Translations under genes and position numbers: made by a program
Assembly (NCBI RefSeq): GCF_027744825.2
Contig: NC_071338.1
Span: 25,062,001-25,126,000 of the forward strand
DNA from: Synchiropus splendidus
Taxonomy: Eukaryota; Chordata; Actinopteri; Syngnathiformes; Callionymidae
DNA length: 64,000 nucleotides
Direction: 5' to 3'
The notes under the pieces: model-generated
Seen by the model: only the letters and a program-made list of their open reading frames with translations
What the model was told of the DNA's origin: nothing
The model's database searches: none
In this document: piece after piece, positions 23,932-36,061 of the stretch
Position numbering within the stretch: the first letter of the stretch is position 1
How the letters are laid out: every line of letters starts with the position of its first letter

Positions 23932-24601
23932 TCGGGCTGCACCGATATATCGGCCAGTCTGTTTTATTTAACTATTTTAATAAGATGATATTTATATTTA
24001 CACATGATGAGAAAATTTTTTTCTATCACAATGTAAAAATGACAAAACAAACCAATCATTTCTCCCAAAAATCGCACTGCTTGTTGTGATGCTGCAGCCC
24101 CTCCTGCAGAGTAGACCTGTCACTGCCAGCCATGATGGTGGTCGTATGGCAATATTTCTCCATCAGGAAAATGACAACCAAATTTCAGTTTGCAACATGC
24201 GCACCCATGGAGTCAGATACAGCATTAAAAAAAGACATTAGGCTTTAAATCACGTGCCAAATTTGACCACTACTGAGAAGCTAACGAACGAAAGCTAACC
24301 GGCTTTAACCACAGGTGAAACCAATGCTAATTGAGTTTATTGTTTTGGAAAAGCAGCCGAGTTCTGTTGCAATGTTTTCTGTATTGGGTTCAGTACTATT
24401 TTTATTGAGCAGGTTTATGTAATTAATCGAAGAAAATAAAGTGTGTGATGTGTGTGATTTAGTTGAGATGATAAAAAGAAAAACACAATTGGGAAAAATC
24501 AATATCAGACTGTCGAGACTTTCCAAAAAATTTGTACCAGCCTGTTGCGACTTTCCAAAAAATCGGTATCGGCCAGAAAAACGGTGATCGGCGCACCCCT
24601 A
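23932..24601. mobile_element. hAT-type MITE (family 2, copy A) with 8-bp target duplication
   Basis: Terminal inverted repeats TCGGGCTGCACCGAT (left) and ATCGGCGCACCCCTA (right) are flanked by a perfect 8-bp direct repeat ATTTAAAT at 23924-23931 and 24602-24609. An 8-bp duplication is the hAT hallmark. The 670-bp interior is non-coding. It shares an inverted-orientation subterminal block (GTACTATTTTTATTGAGCAG) with copies at 43160, 50876 and 62619. Confidence 0.85.
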
Positions 24602-24609
24602 ATTTAAAT

Positions 24610-25620
24610 AAGAGTAGAATAAGAATATCAATTCACATAAAAGATCTGTTGGCTGGATAAAGACTGTAGCTCAACAAGTTTCATATTTGGGGGACAAAAA
24701 GGTGCTGCGGCTGACAGCCAATGTTGCACATGGAGGCACCAGGTGAGAGCAGAAGAGACACAACCACTGAGGTTGATTGATGAGGTGGAGGACATGAGGA
24801 GGACAGGTGTGACTCGAGGATGGTCAACGTAGGTGAAGGTGGAGGAGCCTGACTCGTGGTCACCTCTGATGCTGAAACATGACTGTTTACTCTCACCCTA
24901 TTGGGTGTGAAGGTGTCTCCTGTCTTCCAGCCAATGACCTGGCAAAGACAAAAAACCATACAGGAAGAAACAAAACATGAGTGGAAATCATTGTGGATTC
25001 ATCGCAGATGCTGGTCAATATTAACTGTTCATTATCAAACTAATTCAAAACTAATGGAGTGTAATCTAATTAGTACAGTGAGTGAAACTGTGAATGAACG
25101 TATGTTGAGTCGCTCTGGTTAGACCAGAGACAGCGAGGCCTTCGGGGGACTGTGTTCCACTCAGGTGCTCTCATATTTACAGCCACAGAAGATGAGGGGA
25201 GATCACATCAACAGCGATGGCCGGACAGAAATAGCAGACGGGAGGGCTCCAATAAAAACACACATCAGGCTCTCACAGCAAATGAAGCCCTCCGCTTCTT
25301 TCTTTGTCTTGCGTGACTTGAATGTATCACCCAACAGCAGTCTGTGATAAAAGCTGTTGCAACATTGATCGGTTTATAACGGAGAATAAACAGAAATGTT
25401 TGTGCGTTATTATACACTTCAAAGTGCACAGTATGGAAAGACATCTTCAGCTCATAAAAGCAAGAAACCTTCAGGGTTTCCACAATGATTTTTTTTTAAA
25501 ACTGTGACAATAAAAGCGCTAATTTTTAATCATAGGAAGTAAATCCAATCCAATCTGCAGCTGTCGTCACTTGGTACACCTCATCATAAGTCCGGCTGAA
25601 ATGCGCAACTTTAGTTTGAG
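24610..25620. other. Non-coding, no supported feature
   Basis: The 24700-24860 stretch has GAGGTGGAGGACATGAGGAGG-like purine-rich sequence reminiscent of LINE 3' ends, but too degraded to call. No exon is supported. Confidence 0.35.
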
Positions 25621-25624
25621 ACCT

Positions 25625-25745
25625 TAGTCATGTTTCTTTTGGGATTATTCTGTAAGAAACACGGTGAGAACCACAATAATCATGTCCACCTCCATGATGT
25701 GTTATGTGTTTTCAGCTTGTTTCGATGTTTCCACTTAATCATATA
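25625..25745 (-). repeat. Dispersed repeat of unknown class, copy 3
   Basis: The reverse complement is homologous to 54870-54960: CATCATGGAGGTGGACATGAT here versus CATCATGGAGATGGAGGTGAACATGAC there, plus flanking GAAACAAGCTGAAAACACAT. Copy 2 in turn shares its right half with 38190-38335. The family is unidentified. Confidence 0.45.
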
Positions 25746-25945
25746 TTTTTCATACATTTTCTCATACATTTTTCAGCCATTGATTTTTTCAGTCAGTAAC
25801 TTATTCAAACTCTGACTTCTGAATAAGACATATTTTGACATTTTGTTCGTTAATAAATCACCGGCAAAATGGTGATCCGTACTTCAAAAAACATGAAAAA
25901 GCTGTCATGTATGTAGATGACATGTATGTGTAGCATACATTTGTC

Positions 25946-26350
25946 CAGGGCTGCACAATGTGGAACAAAACTAACATTGGAATTTAATTTTTGTTGCAAT
26001 ATATACTGCGATTTCAACACAAACTAGCAAAAATTCCCACCAGAACTTGAGCAGTGAGCAATGGAAAGGTTGATTCTCACAAGTGGAATTGGCAAGCAGA
26101 TTAAAGTGATGAAAATATGGGATATAGATGTGAAAAAAATTCAGTTACTTCTGTGTTTCCTCCTCTGTGCGCCTCTGGACTTCCAATGAACGTCACTGCT
26201 GCAAAGGCACCATGACTCGCAATGACAAAACTCCACGGAGAAAACAGATTTATCAGTGATACTTAAATAAAGCAAAAAAAGTTGAAAAGTCAGGAAAAAA
26301 AGAATACAATGTCATGTCAAGCCCGATATTCTTCCATCATTGTCCAGCCC
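25946..26350. mobile_element. MITE with terminal inverted repeats (GGGCTGCACAATG type)
   Basis: The left end CAGGGCTGCACAATG (25946-25960) and right end CATTGTCCAGCCC (26338-26350) are inverted with one or two mismatches. The interior (TTGTTGCAATATATACTGCG) matches the style of fish hAT-derived MITEs. Non-coding. Confidence 0.65.
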
Positions 26351-26384
26351 GATTTCATACCACTGTCCAAAAACAAATAAGTGA

Positions 26385-26605
26385 CATGTACAGAGGAGAG
26401 AGAGCCAGTACATTGGTAGGAAGATGTTGAGGTTGGAACTGCCAGGCAGAAGGTGGAGAGGAAGGATTTATGGAGGTGGTGAAGGAGGACATGAGGTTTG
26501 TAGGTTTGAGGAAGAGGAAGCAGAGGACAGGGTGAGATGGAGGAGGATGATCCGCTATGGCCACCCCTGAAGGGAGAAGCCGAAAGGAAAAGAAGAAGAG
26601 TCCAA
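26385..26605 (+). mobile_element. LINE 3' end with ORF2 C-terminal remnant
   Basis: The plus strand reads IGRKMLRLELPGRRWRGRIYG, then a frame-disrupted [11 protein letters not shown] region, and ends GATCCGCTATGGCCACCCC ... GAAGCCGAAAGG before a purine-rich tail. This is the C-terminus and 3' end of a fish non-LTR retrotransposon, probably RTE-like. It is truncated and inactive. A second copy lies in cry5 intron 6. Confidence 0.7.
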
Positions 26606-27815
26606 AAACAAATAAGTGTGTGTGTGGGTGGCGGTACGTCTGTACTGTGCTGTCCACTGTGTCACCTCTATCTCGAACAAGCTCGGATAGGTCCACGGAA
26701 CCAGCAGAAGAAATGTTTCTTGGTCACTACAAAGTGTAATACAGCACCTTGAGATCTTCCTTTGGGTCAACAGAGCTTTGGAAATTCACATTTCATGTCT
26801 GTATCCAAAAGCAAACAGCTCTCTCCAGGCCCAGACAACGTCGACGTCACCATCTGATGTAGGGCTTTCACCGAGCTAACCTGATTCAATGGAGGGAGAA
26901 AGCATACTGTGGTTATTTTGGAAAACAGTCTCATATACTTGCAGTTCAAATGACGTCCTGGGGAGGAACAGGAAAGACAGATTTGAAAGATTCATAAAGT
27001 GGAGGAGGAAGTCTCCATCTTGCTTAGCAGTTACGCATCCTCAATCTTTTTGGATGGAACAGCAAAATACTTGTAGCTCAGAAGAGTTATTGTGGCATTC
27101 ATTCCATCTCGTCCCACTTGACCCTGTTTTCCAGCATGTCAGAGTTTTACTTTGTGCCTCGCAATAATTGATAAGCACAGAGCAGAGGGAACACACAGAT
27201 GACGGAGACGATTCAGGAATGTGGATAATGTGGCGTGAGGGAAGTGGGCTACCTCTGTATTGGCAGTGTGGGCTGAGAATGTTACTGACAGATATCGGGG
27301 GCTGGCGCACAGAAATAGATAACAGGAGACAGCAAAGGAAGAGCGCGGGAGTCTAGGTTTTGAGAGTATCTTTGTTATGTCTCTGCCAAGTGAGTGCTTT
27401 TGAAAGAGATGGCAAAAGGAGGGAAAGAGACACAACTGTTTAATCAGCGAGCTCAATGTGCAGCAGACGCTTCAGTCTGGGCCGAGAGGGGAACAGATGA
27501 AACAGATTCTACTGATGTATTACCGAAAGGTGCTCCTCCAAATGGATGTTTGAAGGGTTTTAACAATTGAAGATGCTCAGTCTTGCTTGCTGCATGAATG
27601 AAAAGAGTGAATCTGGGGAAGACGGTGTTCTGTCTGAGCCACATGGTGGTGTTCACAACCATTGTGGGCTTGTTTAAGAGGTCCGCTTTTATTTCAACGT
27701 CTCATATCTCAGCACAGTAGAATTGCTCAAGGACTTATATACCTGTTCATGCAGGAGACCAGAGAGTATTGATGAAAACTGACCTTGAAAAATGAAGTAA
27801 ACAACTGTAAAGTCA
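26606..27815. other. Non-coding, no supported feature
   Basis: Several short overlapping frames on both strands, none with domains or splice support. Confidence 0.4.
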
Positions 27816-27817
27816 GA

Positions 27818-28547
27818 AGGGATGGGGATTCCAATTCCGATTCCAATTCCGTTCAATGCAGCTTAATGATTCGGTTCTTTAGCGAGACTCTAAGGGATTC
27901 TTAATGGGACAAGAGGAAGAGAAGCAGGTCATTTAGCATCAATAGATTTGGTATTGTTTTAGATTCCATTTACAGTCCTACTTATTAAAACCTGTTGGAA
28001 ACGTTTTTAAGAGTCAAATCAGGATCTAAAAGGATGTTTTTAAACATTAACTGTGCCACGCAAATGACGAGGAAACTTGAGTAACTGTCATTTAAAGTTC
28101 AAAAAGCTCTGTGGATTCAGCATCAGTGAAACAGGAATTAGTCGTGCTGTCTGAACCATGAATCAGTTGACAGAGAGCACCATTTCTTTTAAACTGGGGT
28201 CTTTATTGGTCTATGTGAACACTTTAAAACATCACTGTACATGTTTGCATCTTATTTAATATATCTGCTCATCGTGCATAAACGTCTTATTTGAATAACA
28301 TTGTAAACATCACATCTAAAACGATGCGTTCAGTGTAGCTCCTGAGTTCAGTTCTTCTTGTCGTCTGCGCCTCCTGAGGAGGCAGACTTTGCTACATCAC
28401 TGTAAAAACAAGTTTGGTAGTAGCGCAAATCTGACGTGTGTGACATTTTCAAATCAAATCAATTTCTTCTGACAACAACTGTCAGCGCCATGCAGTCAAA
28501 CACAGAACACTTTTTCATCATTGTACCTGTTCTCAATCCCCATCCCT
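27818..28547. mobile_element. DNA transposon/MITE with perfect 13-bp TIRs
   Basis: AGGGATGGGGATT (27818-27830) and AATCCCCATCCCT (28535-28547) are perfect inverted repeats. Subterminal CCAATTCCGATTCCAATTCC repeats are typical of a fish hAT-like MITE. The 730-bp interior has no recognisable transposase. A clear target duplication was not found. Confidence 0.7.
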
Positions 28548-28691
28548 AAAAGTGGGTTTTGTAAAGTAATTCAGTTTTGCAGATGTATTACTTTCAAAGG
28601 CAGACTGTACAAATCTGTTTTCTAAACCAATATTTTACCCGTACAACACGCAAACAAGTAAACATTCACTCAGAGTGTATTCCATTTTATT

Positions 28692-29004
28692 ACAAGTAAC
28701 ATCCGACATACGACCTGCTCAACTGACATCCACCCGTACCTGCGACCATCACGGCCAGCAGATGCTTTTTTACATTTTTTTTATTCAATGTCTGGCACCG
28801 CAGCACATAGCAGCCCGGCAACGCGTACAATGGTTACGGCAGCACAGTATCCCAGCATCTCACTCTCACACAGTGATCTGCCACTAGAGTACTACCTATA
28901 GTACCTATAACCCACGTGTTGGCTATTTTGAATGACTTACGTCCAATCTGACTTAGGACTGGTTGGTCGGAACCGATCCCGGTCGTAAGTTGGATGTTAT
29001 TTGT
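28692..29004. mobile_element. TIR element, family 3, copy 1
   Basis: Left CAAGTAACATCCGACATACG and right GGTCGTAAGTTGGATGTTA form imperfect inverted repeats of about 25 bp. The copy at 35799-36029 is homologous throughout except that this copy has about 55 extra bases near 28889-28945. Non-coding. Superfamily not assigned. Confidence 0.7.
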
Positions 29005-29628
29005 ACTTCTTTTGTTTTAATTAATTACATATTTCCCAAAACTTGAAACGGCTCGACTGCCCCTCACAACACACGCACCACGTGCTGCCTCCTCTGCACC
29101 AGAAATATGCGTTGTTTTATTGGTGACCTGCTAATTCCTGTGGCTACAGTGCACGATTCCCCAAATTTTCAACTTGACTAAACATCAATTTACTGGTGTC
29201 AGATACCAGAGCTCAAGCTAATGCAGCGGCGTATTTGAAGACAAAGGTTTCTCAGAAGGTCTGCCTCCATATTTGATAATCTGGGAGTCGTGGGGGAAAT
29301 CTCTGCCTCTTCTTTTACTGAAGCTACTGAGACTCGTGGTGGCTTCAATTTGGCAGGTGAGCAGAGTGGGATTTTTCCTTTTTCTGACAGTCACACATGC
29401 TCCCCACAGTGGGCCTGTGTGACTGTGAGAGCTCTCAGGATGGCTACAGCCGAGGACTATTTATGGTTTCCTCTCTGGAGTGTAACTGGTTGGACGGATG
29501 GTTGGATGGCAACACCTTGGATTTATAAGAATGTGAACAGGATGTTGTAAGAACAGATACCAGCAGTATAGCCAGGAACAGATGGTGAGACCGAGCCTGC
29601 TGACAGAAACCATGTAACTCAAGATGCA

Positions 29629-30024
29629 CGCACACACACATTTGTATTGCTATCCCTGTGGGGACGTCGTGAGGTTTCTCATTGACATCATGCTTTCACC
29701 AGACTCTCATTCTAAACCTAACCATCCAAAAACACATGGCTCACCTTAACCAGGACTCTGAACCAAACATATTATGATGACCCAGTTATTTTGAAGTCTT
29801 CATCTTCAAATTGTGGTTTGGACCTGTGGGGACCTGTCCCCACCAAGACATAAGGCCGCCACGAGGATAGTGTATTGTCAGGAATTGGTCCCCACGAGGC
29901 CCCCCTCCCAAATGTCCCCCAAAATGTGAAGACACTTCCTGTCCTCACATTTTGACCTGTCCCCACAAGGGGGTGTTTTCCCCAAAATTGGACCTCCGTA
30001 GGATAGATATGCCTAAACACACGT
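29629..30024. mobile_element. CCCCAC-rich fish DNA repeat
   Basis: It opens CACACACACATTTGTATTGC then TATCCCTGTGGGGAC, contains repeated CCTGTCCCCAC motifs (near 29835 and 29957), and closes with GTAGGATAGATATGCC before CACACG, an approximate inverse of its start. The pattern is a common fish non-autonomous DNA repeat. Confidence 0.55.
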
Positions 30025-30029
30025 ACAGT

Positions 30030-30290
30030 TATCTCCATTTAAATGGGCTCTTACGCTTGACTGAGATAATGCGATTTTACTTCATCAGCTTTTTAGTCCA
30101 GCTCACTTCCCAGCAAATACATTTATGGCTGACTGGTAAATATTTTATTACAGGTATTCGGGAGCCAATTAAATAAGCCAGTGCAACAAAGCTCCGGGGG
30201 ACTATTAAATATAGCTCAAATGTTTATTTTGGAGTTAATTAGATACGTTGGCTGATGAGCAGCAGATATCCTAACTCGGGGGACCAAGAG
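30030..30290. promoter_or_regulatory. Enhancer-like non-coding block
   Basis: Non-repetitive, with CCAATTAAATAAGCC, GGAGTTAATTAGATACG and CATTTAAATGGGC motifs between two mobile elements. Texture resembles a conserved enhancer. Confidence 0.25.
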
Positions 30291-30837
30291 GCTTTGGCTT
30301 GTTTCTTGTTAGAGGAAAGGTTGGATGCTGGATGTCCAGCGTGGTAGATGTGGAGCCTGCAGAGAGAGAGAGAGAGACAACATGTCTCGCTCCAACTCCT
30401 TCTTTGCTAATCTGATAGAAGAGCACCAGGGCTGCAAAACCCCCAAGTGTGATTATACATAGAAGACGTGTGCCTCGTAAAAAAAAAAAAAAGAGAAAAG
30501 AAAGAAAGAAAAAAGGGACAAAATATTATAAAGGAGTTCAGGGTAAAAATAAATAAGTAAGTAAACATGTGCAATGTTATGAAACAGCGGTGACATAACT
30601 GCCCGAGCAGACTGACGTCATCTGAAGATGTTTATGGAGTTCAATAATCATTGCAAGACAAGACATATTTACAAAAACAAATATGCATCCGAATAAATAA
30701 TTTATAACAGACGAAACACGCTTTTTATGATGTTGGCATGAGCTGAGGTAAGAACTTCTTTAAAAGACAAGTGTATACTGCTCTGTTGTAGTTTTTAATC
30801 AAACATCATCAGAATATTTTTAAATACCAATGTGAAT

Positions 30838-31815
30838 TAGGGCTGGGCAATTATCGTTCATGAGTAATTATCTAAATTGAAATATTAAAACTTCTGGTCG
30901 ATGTCGATTATCGGCCGTCACCCTGTTTATCGATTGGACACCCCCCTCCAACAGAGAGGTTCCCAAAATGTTTCATGTGAATACTGTGGTCAAAGGAGTG
31001 AGATCACGTTTAGTTGAGTGCATTTGTTCAACTAAGAAATAACAATTCCCACAGAACTAAAGTCCCGGACAGACGTCTGCAGGAGCGAGTCGAGTCAGAA
31101 TGGCAGCAGCCTGAAGTGACATTTACAATTCACGATTAAATAATAATGTTTTTATTGTCATGTCTTCAATAAATGTCAAAACTCCCCCCTTTGCTTCAGT
31201 GTTTCTCAGTCGGATTGCCACTGCATTTGCTTTAAAACGTTCCAGATTATGTCAGAGGGTAATTGGGGGGCTCCGCCACGGTTTCAGAAAATCCTGGTCA
31301 ATTCCCTGGTTAGACTAGTTGTTTGTTGGTGTTTTTGGCAACTTTCTCTGACAATCGCGATCAGTTCCAACGCATGATGTCAGTTTCTGCGACTCGCTTT
31401 TATCATGCTGGAATACAAAATTAATAACCAGGTTGAGCAACGGTGAAACTGAGAGCAAGACAGATGATGTTACATATTGTGGGGGAAAAAAAGAATGTTG
31501 GTTGTGTGGCGGTGGTTCGGTTATCTCAGCAGTGACATGGTGCAATATACTCTGGTTTGCAAGCTGTGTCAGTGGCTGGTGGTGACAAAAACAGGCTGCA
31601 CTAAATGCATCACCCAACTGATTATGATTCAATCATGAAGATTTGTGAAGTCCCTGCTCAGCCTGCTCTCAAAATAACTCCACTTTCCGTTTTCCTTGCT
31701 TTAAAAGACTGCCATTTTAAAAACAATGTTGAAAAGAAAAAAAGCATATCGAGAATAATCGATATGGAACAATATGGAGAAATATATTGTGATATTCTTA
31801 TTATGCTATATCATA
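30838..31815 (+). mobile_element. hAT-derived element with BED-finger transposase remnant
   Basis: The left end AGGGCTGGGCAATTATCG is a hAT-type start. At about 31496-31690 the plus strand encodes, with frame changes, WFGYLSSDMVQYTLVCKLCQ then HHPTDYDSIMKICEVPAQPA. These match the layout of a BED zinc finger (Cys-x2-Cys ... His) followed by the linker of fish hAT transposases. Stops and a frameshift make it a relic. The rest of the transposase is missing, and the right end is degenerate near 31815. Confidence 0.55.
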
Positions 31816-31829
31816 TATAGTGTGAATGT

Positions 31830-32370
31830 TATTTTTTTTGGTTTCAAAACAGATGCTTCCAACAAAACTTGAGAGCCACCACTGTAGTGATCGCGCAGTC
31901 TGAGACCATCAATTGTCTTATTTATGCTTTGTCTACCCGTATTCAATCCTCCAATCTCTGTTTTGTCCTCTTCACTTTGTCCTCCGGAGACTTTTCTCTG
32001 GGACCCAACGAGTCATGACTGGCCCAGACACCCTCTATATTAAACCTCACCATCCATTTCATCAATTAACTATTCATTTTCTATACCATTGCACGCACTA
32101 ATGAACGATCTTCCAACAAAGCTTTATGATCCTTGTCAGCTCCTTTCGCACCGTCGAGTTGAAGTATTCAGGAATCTGTGTAGAACCTCAGTTTATGTTG
32201 GTCTAGTATTTACTCTGATGAATTTATCATACGGTAGAATAGCAAGCTAATGGCTCTGCGGTTCTGTTGAATGTTGACATTTCAAGAAGTTATTTTTTTA
32301 ATAATCAAATGGGATGAATCCAGATAGTAGGATTCAAGTACGTGATTGTTTTTTTTAACACCTTTCTTTG
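31830..32370. other. Non-coding, no supported feature
   Basis: AT-rich spacer. The end near 32060-32090 (TTCATTTTCTATACC) vaguely resembles an antisense SINE/LINE tail but is too short to call. Confidence 0.35.
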
Positions 32371-32379
32371 GCTTCCTCA

Positions 32380-32980
32380 GTCAGGGCGTCCATCTCTGGT
32401 CCACCAGCTGGATAACCTTCGGTGAAAGATGTGTCCACCTTGATCGTCTGTGATTTCCACGATTGTTATTGTTCATGGGTATAAAACCAGTCACTACTGC
32501 GGGATGAAATGCTTTACCTTTGGCAGAGGCACCTGAGGTCGCCGTCTGCTGCCTGGCTTGCTGTTTTTATCTCCGGCTGGCTGGTGTGCAACTGCGCCGT
32601 TCTTCCTCAGGCGTCATCAACTGTACGAAGCTGAGACTCCAGAGGAGAAGCTTGTTGCAGAGGCAGAAAGTTGTTTTCAGAAAATGCAAAGCAGGGGGCA
32701 TTAAAATTCTTCTCTCCGATCCTATCTAATCCGCCCGAATATCTTGTCCATTCCTAATCATGAAGCATATTTCCCTTTCTCCTCCAATGTATTGCTTTAT
32801 TTACCTGCATCAATCCAATCCAAAGGACCTGCCCGCGCGTCTTCTCCCGCTCATCAGTAGTCTGCTCACTCGCGGCGGATTGCTCCTCTGTTGTCTTGCC
32901 GGAGCGGTCAGTGCTGAAGGATGGCATTATGTCTCGCAGTGGTCTCAGCTGATGTGTAATTGTTAGGCAGCAGGAAACAC
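32380..32980. promoter_or_regulatory. Possible regulatory block
   Basis: Less AT-rich, non-repetitive, CpG-bearing sequence with plus-strand frames lacking any recognisable domain (32520-32729). It could be an enhancer or a degraded exon. No good splice pair was found. Confidence 0.2.
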
Positions 32981-33359
32981 AAACAGCAACCAGGTGTTGC
33001 GTTAATAAGAAATATAAATTGCTTTTAAAAGGCCGCTCGCGTTTCACCTCCCGTTTCAACCTCTTCCATATTTTCCATTACGAATAAACGCCCACCACCT
33101 GCGCACTGATGATTGTAATTGTTATACTGCTGATGTCTGTCTGTCTATACGGTGTGACTGTTCCAGTGGGGAATGAGATGCACGCATGTATTAGACTGAG
33201 CAAACAGGTTAGAGTAATGGATGCTTCCATCTCTTGGTAAACGCCGGCTAGTGTGAAAATGTTTACAACAATGATAGTGTTTAAGTCGAGCTGATGTTTT
33301 CCATTGTCTTACCTTGTCTCAGGACATATCCTCAGCCAGACATTTCAAAGACTAAATGA

Positions 33360-33570
33360 ATCAAAGAGAAAGGTATTGGCGAAAAAGGCTTATGTACATT
33401 ATTTTCACGCGTCCACAGTTTGAATAAAAAATTCCAGCGGGGGCCCAGCTGATCCTATAATATCCAGTATTTCTGCAGTCGAGCGCGACTAAACCCAAGC
33501 TATTTTTGGCGCTCGCTGACAGACACACTGACACAAGATAAACCAGTGTCAGAGGTCGGCCTGAGTCAAC
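33360..33570. promoter_or_regulatory. Possible enhancer-like block
   Basis: Non-repetitive, with CpG-containing and ATTA-poor but varied motif content (TTGGCGAAAAAGG, CTATTTTTGGCGCTCG). Weak, texture-based call. Confidence 0.2.
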
Positions 33571-33829
33571 ATGTGTTGTCAGCGTTTGAATCAGCATGTG
33601 TTCTTTGGCGTGCATGTCTTCTACACGTTAAAAGACCTGTTTTGACCTCAGTTTGCAAGTGTGACGCATGAGATGATAGCGTTATTACTCCCCCTCCATA
33701 TAGACACGCGTCATGATCATTTAGGTCAAAATCTGAATTTGAGTGGCGCATGGTACTGATGCATTTTCACCTGAACACAAAGACTGTGGACCATCTTAGT
33801 CATTTGTCGAATCGATGTCATCAGTTGAC

Positions 33830-34345
33830 CACATTTTGGACTATGGATATTGAATTCTTTGTCAATTTTGGTTTTTATTTAGTTCTGAATTTTTGTCTTT
33901 TTGTCTAGTTTTTAGAGTGGGTTGGCTATTATTAATTAGATTCAGTTTTTGAAAAATTGTTTCTGTTTTTATTGCTTTTGGTATTAGTTTTAGTTCTTTG
34001 TTTTTGTTTTTTTTTCCTTCAATATGGGGTGTTGGAACCAGATCGAAGATCTGACACCATGCATTTAGATGAGGCTTTTGTCACGAACTTGACATGCTGC
34101 ACCTGGTCGACAGCTGTCGCAAAACTATCTGTGCCAAAATAAATTGTTTTTAAATCATCTCAAAATGTTTCTTTATTCAATAAACAAAGGCGAAAACTAA
34201 GGACAATTTCGCCATAATTTATAACAGTAGTTTCAGTTAGTTGTGTTTTTTATGTTTTTATTTATATGTTTCAGTTAAAAAATGATTTACAATTTCAGTT
34301 TTTGTTTTTTTGTTAGTTTTTGTTAACTATAATAACCTTGCAGGG
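33830..34345. repeat. T-rich MITE-like repeat
   Basis: Tracts of TTTTTAGTTTTAGTT-type sequence on both sides (33850-34020 and 34230-34330) end in GTTAACTATAATAACCTTG, the form of a common fish MITE. Boundaries are approximate. Non-coding. Confidence 0.4.
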
Positions 34346-34349
34346 AGCC

Positions 34350-35795
34350 GGAGAGAGAAACCCACACTAGTGCATTGAGAGCAGAGCTTCTTGAAGAGAG
34401 CCCACAGCCTTCTTGCTGTTAAGCTTCAAGTGTTGCCCATACACTTCTGTAGCCATTAAAATCTTGTTCTTGGTATTAGTCATAGTCTCTTGATGACCAG
34501 GTGCACAATTCAAGGGTCATCACAATTCCATCTGTAGCTGTACAGGACTAGCTCTATAACCATGATCACAGATCCCAGCAGCATTTCTAAATAAGAGGGT
34601 CGGTTAGATAATGCAACTGAAAACAATGTAAGCTCAGTTCCACAATTGAAGCATGATAACATTCCCAGCAATATTCATATTTCAAGCCTTAAAATTGGGG
34701 CTTCCTGGCTGTAAGAAATTACATCAGTGTTACATTTTCCTGAAACAAAGATGAACCTCCAGACTGTATACATCTTATCAGGACATTTCTTGGGTGTTTT
34801 ACATGACTCCAGTGACGCCGGCGGGTGCGTCTCATAGTGCCACCAGTCAGTCTGAATAATTTAGATATTTTAAATTGCCCCAAAGTTCTTTATGCGATCA
34901 TCATTGTGCATCCAGAACAGTTTTGTTTTCATCAAATGTTCTATTTTTAACAAAAAAACATGGCCTTTAGTTCAATTTGCTCGACAGTTGCTGAGAAAAT
35001 TTGCTGGAAATGGAGTTAGCCGGGATCATTAAACTACGGAGGAGTGCCGCAGAACTTTTATTATAACACCAAGAATCTCTGCACTTGTTAATCTCCCCAT
35101 TAAGCCTGCAAATCTTGTTTTCCGTAGTTCTTCTTGATTTATGCAGGAAGTCAGACAGGCAGTATTTGCAGTGACGAATTACCAAAGAATGAAGTGTTGC
35201 AAAGGAAGAATAGTGACACCGGAAGAGATCATTGGACTCACATGATATGCAATATATCCCTATTCCCATGCATTGGTGACTGTGATGAGATGAGAGGTTC
35301 TACAAGAGACATAAAGCGTAGTACGTGAACAATGTCCGAATTCCCATGATGGAAATGTATAATAGACAGAACTAATATACGGATTTTGCTAGCGCAGCAC
35401 CCCGTCACCTGAACACTATACAGGGCTGATCCATCTCTGTCCACACTATTTGACATCTCAACCCTATGCAACATGGCAGCAGTAACTGTCTTAACTGGCT
35501 GAATTAATGAACCTCTGAACAACTCCGGTCGCCACCACCTTTACCTCTCAGACGCAGCCCATCCAAACATCCACCAGGCTCCACCCTTGTGAGGTGCTCT
35601 GTAACAAAACAACTACTACTCACTGAATATGATTTTATTTCACATTTAATAATTTATTGATTTTGGTTGTGGTCGTTCTTTGCATATTTTGCTACTATCA
35701 TTGCAGACTGGAGCTCTTTTTTAGCTGAAACTGACTCGAGTTTTTTGTAAGCTAATGTACAAAGTTCCTTATTTCCTCCAACTTTTACCACAATT
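34350..35795. other. Non-coding, no supported feature
   Basis: Mixed sequence. Short frames at 34967-35522 show no domains. No repeat end could be placed. Confidence 0.4.
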
Positions 35796-35798
35796 ACG

Positions 35799-36029
35799 TG
35801 TAACATCCGACTTACGACCTGCTCGACTTACCTCCACCCGTACTTACGACTTCGGCCAGCAGATTTTTTTACTCAATGTCTGGCATCGCAGCACGTAGCA
35901 GCTCGGCATCGCGTACGACAGCTACGGCAGCACAGTATCCCAGCATCTCACTCTCACACAGCGATCTACCAATCTGACTCACGACCGTTTGGTTGGAACC
36001 GATCCCGGTCGTAAGTCGGATGGTACTTG
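35799..36029. mobile_element. TIR element, family 3, copy 2
   Basis: Left GTAACATCCGACTTACGACC and right GGTCGTAAGTCGGATGGTAC are near-perfect inverted repeats. The interior is homologous to 28692-29004 (shared GGCAGCACAGTATCCCAGCA). At 231 bp it is the shorter form. Confidence 0.75.
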
Positions 36030-36061
36030 ATTTTTCAGGCATTGTTGGCCTGAAAAATCAA
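36027..36061. repeat. Perfect 14-bp hairpin abutting a TIR element
   Basis: TTGATTTTTCAGGC (36027-36040) and GCCTGAAAAATCAA (36048-36061) are perfect inverses around a 7-nt loop. The hairpin begins at the right end of the family-3 element. Confidence 0.85.
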
